A stretch of DNA of 64,000 nucleotides, taken from RYN-230 sp963814645. Lineage in GTDB: Bacteria > Actinomycetota > Actinomycetes > Streptosporangiales > Streptosporangiaceae. Location: contig CAWFDX010000013.1 of the NCBI GenBank assembly GCA_963814645.1, positions 165,533 through 229,532 on the forward strand, read 5' to 3'. The notes beneath the pieces were generated by a model. The model was not told where the DNA came from. It saw only the letters and a list, made by a program, of their open reading frames with translations, and did no database searches. Both the position numbers and the translations under genes were made by a program. Below, piece after piece: positions 59,140 to 64,000 of this stretch; the stretch's first letter is position 1; every line of letters starts with the position of its first letter.

Positions 59140-60318
59140 TCAGTCCTTCGGCGGCCACCAGTCCGGCAATGGGAGCGCCGCCGCGCCCGGCTGAGCCAGG
59201 GCTGGATACTCCGGAATGACCAGCCCTGGCCAGCGGCGGGACAGCTGATCGTGCAGCGCGGCGGCGAGGTCAGCTAGCCGGGGCAGCACGCCCGCCTGGC
59301 TGGCCGTGTCGCTGAACGTGCGCAGCCAGGTCAGCAGCCGCGGCCGCATCGTGGTGGTGCCCCACGGGCGGTCTTCGTCCAGCGTTCTGCTGATCATGGG
59401 TCCCCGGGCAATGAGAAAGGCGGCCATGGCCGCGGCCGTGACCGCGTCCCAGTCCGGGCCCAGCTCGATACCGGCGTCCTGCAGGCAGCCGTGGTAGGCG
59501 GTCACGGCGGGAGCGGCCACCGCGGCGGGCAGGCTGGCGAAACACCAGCAGCTGGGGAACGGCGCCTGCAGGTAGGCCGCATCGAGCGCGACGCAGCCCC
59601 AGCCGGATGTCTCGAAGTCGAAGATCCGGCAGACGCCGTCGGTGAGGTGCACGTTGTCCGGGCATGCGTCGCTGTGCACCAGGCCGGCATAGCCGGTTCC
59701 GGTCAGCATCGCGGTCATCGCGGATATCTCCCCGGCGACGCCGTCGGTGGGCATACCACGCCCGGCGACCACCTCGAGGAAAAGATCCCGGTGCTTTTCG
59801 ACCGCGCCCAGCCAGGCCGGCCCTGGCGGTGCCCCGTGGGCGTAGCGGGCCCACAGGTCGGCCAGGTTGCCCGGCCGCCCCATGCTCCATGCGTGCAGCG
59901 CGCCCAGCGCGCGGGCGTAGCCGACCAGATCGGCCTCGGCCCGCGCGCGGTCCCCGGCCAGCAGCGAGTCGGCCAGCGACGTGCCCGGGCCCAGGTCCTC
60001 GATCAGCAGGATGCCCGCGTCCGGGTCCGCGCCCAGCAGTCGCGGGGCGACCGGCACCGGCATCGCGTTCAGGTACTCCAGGACAGCCAGTTCCATCCCG
60101 AAGCTCCGGCCCTGACCGCTCTGCGCGGGCTGGTCGCCACGGCGTTTCAGCACGGCCGAGCGGTCGTCCCCGAGATGCAACCGGACGATATGGCGGCGGT
60201 TCCAGATCAGTTCCGCCGCGCGGATCTCGGTCCGCTCACCCCACGCGCTGGCCAGCACCCCGGCGGCCACGTCTGCCTCGGCCGCGGACAGCACCGGCTC
60301 GGCAGCTGATCCGGTCAC
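59140..60318 (-). CDS. Aminoglycoside phosphotransferase (APH) family kinase-like protein
   Basis: 392 residues. Brenner motif LVHSDACPDNVHL (catalytic Asp, Asn), DFE-like IFDFETSGWGCVALDAAYL, N-lobe Lys in SAVLKRRG. The substrate is not deducible; many actinomycete members phosphorylate small metabolites rather than antibiotics. 6 bp from the downstream-oriented VOC gene at 60325. Confidence 0.78.
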   Translation of the reverse strand: MTGSAAEPVLSAAEADVAAGVLASAWGERTEIRAAELIWNRRHIVRLHLGDDRSAVLKRRGDQPAQSGQGRSFGMELAVLEYLNAMPVPVAPRLLGADPDAGILLIEDLGPGTSLADSLLAGDRARAEADLVGYARALGALHAWSMGRPGNLADLWARYAHGAPPGPAWLGAVEKHRDLFLEVVAGRGMPTDGVAGEISAMTAMLTGTGYAGLVHSDACPDNVHLTDGVCRIFDFETSGWGCVALDAAYLQAPFPSCWCFASLPAAVAAPAVTAYHGCLQDAGIELGPDWDAVTAAAMAAFLIARGPMISRTLDEDRPWGTTTMRPRLLTWLRTFSDTASQAGVLPRLADLAAALHDQLSRRWPGLVIPEYPALAQPGAAALPLPDWWPPKD

Positions 60319-60324
60319 GGTGCG

Positions 60325-60702
60325 TCAGCCTTGCCCCGGCTCGTCTTCCACGCACAGGCAGAACGGGTGGCCAGCCGGATCCGCGTACACCCGGAAATGG
60401 TCACCCGGCTGGACGTCGTACTTCGTCGCCCCCGCGGCCAGCACCCGCGCCTCGGCCGCGTCCGGGTCGTCGACGTAGAAGTCCAGGTGCATCTGCATCG
60501 ACGAGGCTGGGTCGGGCCAGGCCGGCGGCTGGTAGCCGGGTGCTTCCTGGAAGTCGATCCGGGTCCCGGGGGCTTGCAGGGTGGCCCAGCCGTCGTCGTG
60601 GTACGTCACCTTGCCGCCGGTTATCCCGGCGTAGAACGCGGCCAGGGCGCCCGCATCCGGGCAGTCGAGAGCGACCGAGATCAGCTTGATCGAGTCTGAC
60701 AT
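60325..60702 (-). CDS. VOC family protein
   Basis: 125 residues. ISVALDCPDAGALAAFYAGI and HLDFYVDDPDAAEARVLAAG repeats, ending DPAGHPFCLCVED. 6 nt upstream of the APH-like gene, probably one operon. Confidence 0.8.
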   Translation of the reverse strand: MSDSIKLISVALDCPDAGALAAFYAGITGGKVTYHDDGWATLQAPGTRIDFQEAPGYQPPAWPDPASSMQMHLDFYVDDPDAAEARVLAAGATKYDVQPGDHFRVYADPAGHPFCLCVEDEPGQG

Positions 60703-60759
60703 GACCCTCAGGCTAATCTCGCGATGGCCTTCCCCGGGCCGCCGGACACGGTCGTCTGA

Positions 60760-61098
60760 TCAGCCGTCCTGGCCAGGTGGCCGGAACGTCGAGGTCAGTT
60801 CCCGGGCCCGGGCGAGCGCGCCGGTGAGCTGGTCCTGGGTGAGCAGTTCCCGGGTCTCGTTGTGCTTGAACGCCCCGCTGCTGGTCACCGCGACGCTCAC
60901 CGCGGCCGCACTGACCGAGTCCGGCACGTCCACGATGGCCAGCCCGTCGCGGTCCCCGAGCATCCAGTAGATGGACTCCAGCGTGCCGCCTACCGACTCG
61001 ACCACGTGCCGGGCCACGGCGGTCCGGTCCTCCGGATGGTCGATCAGCCGCGCCCAGGCCTCGCTGGTGTAAGAGAAGAACATCGCGTACTTGGCCAT
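60760..61098 (-). CDS. GYD-domain protein
   Basis: 112 residues from ATG 61098, which begins MAKYAMFFSYTSEAWARLID; a longer frame to 61158 is unlikely. ESIYWMLGDRDGLAIVDVPD carries the GxxD/G(R)D loop of the GYD family. Function unknown. Confidence 0.72.
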   Translation of the reverse strand: MAKYAMFFSYTSEAWARLIDHPEDRTAVARHVVESVGGTLESIYWMLGDRDGLAIVDVPDSVSAAAVSVAVTSSGAFKHNETRELLTQDQLTGALARARELTSTFRPPGQDG

Positions 61099-61190
61099 GG
61101 GTCCCCCCGATTCTGTAACCCTCTGTGAGTCATTACTCACGCTACTAACCCCGGCCATGATCGTCCAGGTTGACCGGTAGGGTCGTGCCC

Positions 61191-61739
61191 ATGAGCGTGT
61201 ACGACTTCCAGGTCAAGACGGCCGACGGTGACATCCAGGAACTGCGGGACTACACGGGCCAGCCGCTGCTGATCGTCAATGTGGCGAGCAAGTGCGGGCT
61301 GACCCCGCAGTACGCGGGCCTGGAGGCGCTGTACCGCGACACCAGAGACCGCGGCCTGCGGGTTCTCGGCTTCCCGTGCAACCAGTTCGGCGGGCAGGAA
61401 CCTGGCACCGATGCGGAAATCCAGGAGTTCTGCAGCAGCAACTATTCGGTCACCTTCCCGGTCTTCGGGAAGATCGACGTCAACGGCGACCAGGCGGACC
61501 CGCTCTACGTCTACCTGCGCACCGCGGCCCCGGGCGACTTCGGCCCGGCTCATGGCCGGCTCTACGAGCATGTCAAGAACACCAGGCCCGAGGCGGTCGG
61601 CACCGACGAGATCAAATGGAACTTCACCAAGTTCCTGATCGACCGGGACGGGAACGTGGTCCGCCGGTACGAGCCCAGCGTCACTCCCGCAGAAATCCGC
61701 GCTGACCTGGATGAATATCTAGATGTTACGGTCCGCTGA
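61191..61739 (+). CDS. Glutathione peroxidase-family thiol peroxidase
   Basis: 182 residues from ATG 61191. Catalytic Cys in NVASKCGLTPQYAGLEALY, Gln in GFPCNQFGGQEPGTD, Trp in IKWNFTKFLIDRDG: the conserved Cys-Gln-Trp-Asn set. Cys-type, so thioredoxin-dependent reduction of peroxides is likely; actinomycetes lack glutathione. Confidence 0.9.
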   Translation: MSVYDFQVKTADGDIQELRDYTGQPLLIVNVASKCGLTPQYAGLEALYRDTRDRGLRVLGFPCNQFGGQEPGTDAEIQEFCSSNYSVTFPVFGKIDVNGDQADPLYVYLRTAAPGDFGPAHGRLYEHVKNTRPEAVGTDEIKWNFTKFLIDRDGNVVRRYEPSVTPAEIRADLDEYLDVTVR

Positions 61740-61860
61740 CCAGACGGCAAATCCCGCATTTTTAAGTGCGGCGTACTGGGAAAATACGGCGCAGCTTAAA
61801 TAAGGGTGCCCGGGGCCATGTTTAAGCCTTTCCCTACAGGAATCCCAGCGATCGCACAGC
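61740..61860. promoter_or_regulatory. AT-richer promoter region with dyad
   Basis: CCGCATTTTTAAGTGCGG at about 61754-61771 is an inverted repeat (CCGCA/TGCGG) after the peroxidase stop. It may be a terminator, since an A/T-rich loop and AAAATAC follow, or a promoter for the glycosyltransferase. Confidence 0.4.
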
Positions 61861-63153
61861 ATGCCGGCCGACATTGGCATGGTGACCTCCTCTGGCTGGG
61901 CGCCTTCTTCAGGTGAATTGCCGGAAACGGCCGTCGGTGTCCAGGTCGAATTGGTCGTCCCGGTCCGGGACGAGGAGCGCGGCCTGTCCCGCAGCATCCG
62001 GCGGCTGGACGCCTACCTGCACGACCGCTTCCCGTTCCGCACCCGCATCACGATCGCGGACAACGGCAGCACCGACCGCACCTGGCCGGAAGCCCTGGCC
62101 CTCGAAGCCGATCTAGAACTGGTCCGCGCCGTCCGGCTGGACCGGCCCGGCCGGGGCGCGGCGTTGCGGTGCATCTGGTCGTGCAGCGACGCCGCCGTCC
62201 TCGGCTACATGGATGTCGATCTGTTCACCGACCTGAACGCGCTGCTGCCGCTGCTGGCGCCGCTGCTGTCCGGGCACAGCGATATGGCCATCGGCACCCG
62301 CCTGGCGACCGGGGCCCGGGTGATCCGCGGCCCACGCCGGGAGATCATCTCGCGCTGCTACAACCTGCTGCTGCACGCCAGCCTGGGCACCCGGTTTTCC
62401 GATGCGCAGTGCGGCTTCAAGGCCATCCGCGCGGACACGGCCAGGGCCCTGCTGCCGCTGACCGCCGACGCCGGCTGGTTCTTCGACACCGAACTGCTGG
62501 TGCTGGCCGAGCGGGCCGGGCTGCGCATCCATGAGGTCCCGGTGGACTGGATCGACGACGCCGACTCCCGGGTCAACGTGGTCGGCACCGCACTGGCCGA
62601 CCTGCGCGGCATCGCGCGGCTGGGCACCGGGCTGGCGCTGGGCCGGATCAAGGTCCCCGAGCTTGGCCAGGCCGCACCGCCCGGCGCCCACCCGCAGCAC
62701 GCTGCCGCAGGTCGCGGCGCGACCGGCTGGCCGGCCCAGCTGGCCCGGTTCATCGTGGTCGGCGCGCTCTGCACCGTGGCCTACGTCCTGCTCTACCTGC
62801 TGCTGCGCGGCTCGATGGGCGCGCAGGCCGCCAACGCGATCAGCCTGCTGGCCACGGCCATCGCCAACACGACGCTCAACCGGAGGCTCACCTTCGGCAT
62901 CCGCGGCCGGCGGCACGCCGCGCGGCACCAGGTGCGCGGGCTGATCGCGTTCGGCGTCGGCCTGGCGCTGACCTCCGGCGGGCTCGCGGTGCTGCATGCA
63001 GCGACCGCCAGTCCCAGCCGGGCCACCGAGGTGGCCGTGCTCGTCCTGGCCAACCTGGCCGCCACCGTGGTCCGGTTCGCGCTCTACCGGCGCTGGGTGT
63101 TCCGCGGCCCGGCCCGGCCCACTGCCAAACACGTGCTGGACCTGTCCGAATAG
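61861..63153 (+). CDS. GT2 glycosyltransferase fused to GtrA-like membrane domain
   Basis: 430 residues. N-terminal dolichol-phosphate-mannose synthase-type GT-A domain: VELVVPVRDEERGLSRSIRR, TIADNGSTDRTWPEAL, GYMDVDLFTDLNALLPLL (DxD), DAQCGFKAIRADTARAL. After residue 280 a four-TM GtrA domain (ARFIVVGALCTVAYVLLYLL; ANTTLNRRLTFGIRGRR; RFALYRRWVFRG). It makes or flips polyprenyl-phosphate sugars for the GT-C enzymes next door. Start uncertain: MPADIG at 61861 or ATG 61879. Confidence 0.85.
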   Translation: MPADIGMVTSSGWAPSSGELPETAVGVQVELVVPVRDEERGLSRSIRRLDAYLHDRFPFRTRITIADNGSTDRTWPEALALEADLELVRAVRLDRPGRGAALRCIWSCSDAAVLGYMDVDLFTDLNALLPLLAPLLSGHSDMAIGTRLATGARVIRGPRREIISRCYNLLLHASLGTRFSDAQCGFKAIRADTARALLPLTADAGWFFDTELLVLAERAGLRIHEVPVDWIDDADSRVNVVGTALADLRGIARLGTGLALGRIKVPELGQAAPPGAHPQHAAAGRGATGWPAQLARFIVVGALCTVAYVLLYLLLRGSMGAQAANAISLLATAIANTTLNRRLTFGIRGRRHAARHQVRGLIAFGVGLALTSGGLAVLHAATASPSRATEVAVLVLANLAATVVRFALYRRWVFRGPARPTAKHVLDLSE

Positions 63154-63159
63154 GAGCGA

Positions 63160-64000
63160 ATGGTGACCGCCACGTTGACGCAACCCGTCCCGCCCCGGGC
63201 CGCCCGCCATGCCCGCGGCAGCCGCCTGTCCCGGTGGTTCCGCGGCCAGCCCGGCGATCCGGCGTGCGCCCGGCCGGCGCTGCTGGCCCTGGTCGTCGCG
63301 ACCGGGCTGCTCTACCTGACCGGCCTGAGCCGCAACGGGTGGGGCAACGAGTTCTACGCGGCGGCGGTCCAGGCCGGCACCAGGAGCTGGAAGGCGTTCC
63401 TGTTCGGTTCGCTGGACCCGGCCAACTTCATCACCGTGGACAAGCCGCCCGCCTTCCTCTGGGTGATGGAACTGTCCGCCCGGATCTTCGGCCTGAACTA
63501 CTGGAGCCTGCTGGTACCGCAGGCACTGGAGGGCATGGCGGCGGTAGCCGTGCTCTACACCACGGTGCGCCGCTGGTTCGGGCCAGGCGCGGCCATCATG
63601 GCCGGGACCGTGCTGGCCATCAGCCCGGTGGCGACGCTCATCTTCCGGTTCGACGACCCCGATGCCCTGCTGACGCTGATGATGACGGTGGCCGCGTACG
63701 CCGCGACCCGGGCTATCGAGTCGGGGCACACCCGCTGGCTGGTGTTCACCGGGGCGCTGCTCGGGGTCGGGTTCCTGGCCAAGATGCTGGCCGCCTTCCT
63801 GGTGCTGCCCGCGCTGGCACTGGCTTACCTGTACGCGGGGCCGCCCAAGCTCGGTAAGCGCATTGGCCAACTGCTGGCGGGCGGGGCCGCGCTGCTCGCC
63901 ACGGCGGGCTGGTGGGTGGCGATCGACCTGCTCACCCCGGCCGCCGGCAGGCCGTTCGTGGGCAGCACCACCGACAACAACATCCTGCAGCTGACGTTTG
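63160..64000 (+). CDS. GT-C family (ArnT/YkcB-like) membrane glycosyltransferase, 3' partial
   Basis: 280 residues seen; runs off the window. AGGAG 5 nt before ATG 63160. TGLLYLTGLSRNGWGNEFYA with the luminal Asn-Glu in the GT-C position, ANFITVDKPPAFLWVMELSA, then ISPVATLIFRFDDPDALLTL: the YkcB/mannosyltransferase pattern. Starts 6 nt after the GT2-GtrA gene, so the two form an operon in which the first supplies the lipid-linked sugar. Confidence 0.85.
   Translation, partial: MVTATLTQPVPPRAARHARGSRLSRWFRGQPGDPACARPALLALVVATGLLYLTGLSRNGWGNEFYAAAVQAGTRSWKAFLFGSLDPANFITVDKPPAFLWVMELSARIFGLNYWSLLVPQALEGMAAVAVLYTTVRRWFGPGAAIMAGTVLAISPVATLIFRFDDPDALLTLMMTVAAYAATRAIESGHTRWLVFTGALLGVGFLAKMLAAFLVLPALALAYLYAGPPKLGKRIGQLLAGGAALLATAGWWVAIDLLTPAAGRPFVGSTTDNNILQLTF

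Noticed and set aside
59140..60318. Aminoglycoside resistance gene
   Set aside because: The APH fold is clear, but most actinomycete members act on other substrates; no basis to assign resistance.

Overview
This window comes from the chromosome of a high-GC actinomycete. Coding is dense with strong GC3 bias, and the gene families are typical of filamentous Actinomycetota: a mycothiol-type maleylpyruvate isomerase, a DUF2637/SpdB-like membrane protein, an actinomycete FtsK/TraB translocase, and GT2-GtrA fusions. I cannot name a genus from the sequence alone.

Layout. (1) 1-1306: chromosomal flank with a TAP-type alpha/beta hydrolase. (2) 1307-31114: an integrative element of about 29.7 kb inserted in a tRNA-Thr(CGT) gene. 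A 45-bp direct repeat (one mismatch) marks attL, inside the intact tRNA, and attR. The element has the architecture of an actinomycete integrative and conjugative element (AICE). At the left are a tyrosine integrase and an xre regulator that is split by an IS1380-family copy. Next come a truncated xis-like gene, a Toprim/DUF3631 replication protein with a frameshift, and an 870-residue single-chain fusion of topoisomerase VI B-like (GHKL) and A-like (catalytic Tyr + Toprim) halves with all recognisable catalytic residues. A J-domain protein, a T4-Imm-like membrane protein, a string of small Zn/HGG-motif proteins and a RelA/SpoT-type small alarmone synthetase with a tiny partner gene follow. 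On the right half a long minus-strand operon encodes an FtsK/TraB translocase, a DUF2637 protein, small membrane proteins and a second tyrosine recombinase. It is read from a divergent promoter with three palindromic operators facing a small ribbon-helix-helix-like gene. An IS256 copy interrupts the middle.

(3) 31115-54050: a graveyard and accretion zone. It holds a decayed integrase, a SAM methyltransferase, a nested palindrome, a Zn-alcohol dehydrogenase, an IS481 remnant, and a complete RIT (recombinase-in-trio) element with 84-bp inverted repeats sitting in a group II intron reverse transcriptase fragment. Further on are an ECF sigma/anti-sigma-like pair, two IS630 copies (one dead), an NB-ARC/TPR STAND protein with near-identical repeats, a second IS1380 copy, a multiply broken actinobacterial MGE-associated gene, and a 610-bp direct duplication of the 3' part of the alcohol dehydrogenase. 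(4) 54050-64000: ordinary chromosomal genes: isomerase, VOC proteins, HEAT-like repeat protein, methyltransferase, membrane glycosyltransferases (one with two compensating frameshifts), APH-like kinase, GYD-domain proteins and glutathione peroxidase.

How the parts work together. In the large element, Int (and perhaps the second recombinase) would handle integration and excision. The Toprim/DUF3631 protein, Topo VI-like fusion and J-domain protein overlap by 4 nt and look like a single replication/topology module. The FtsK-like protein would translocate double-stranded DNA, possibly from the cluster of GCGGTAGC repeats just downstream of its gene. The RHH-like repressor probably controls the transfer operon. 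Several lesions (xre, xis, rep) suggest the element may now be immobile.
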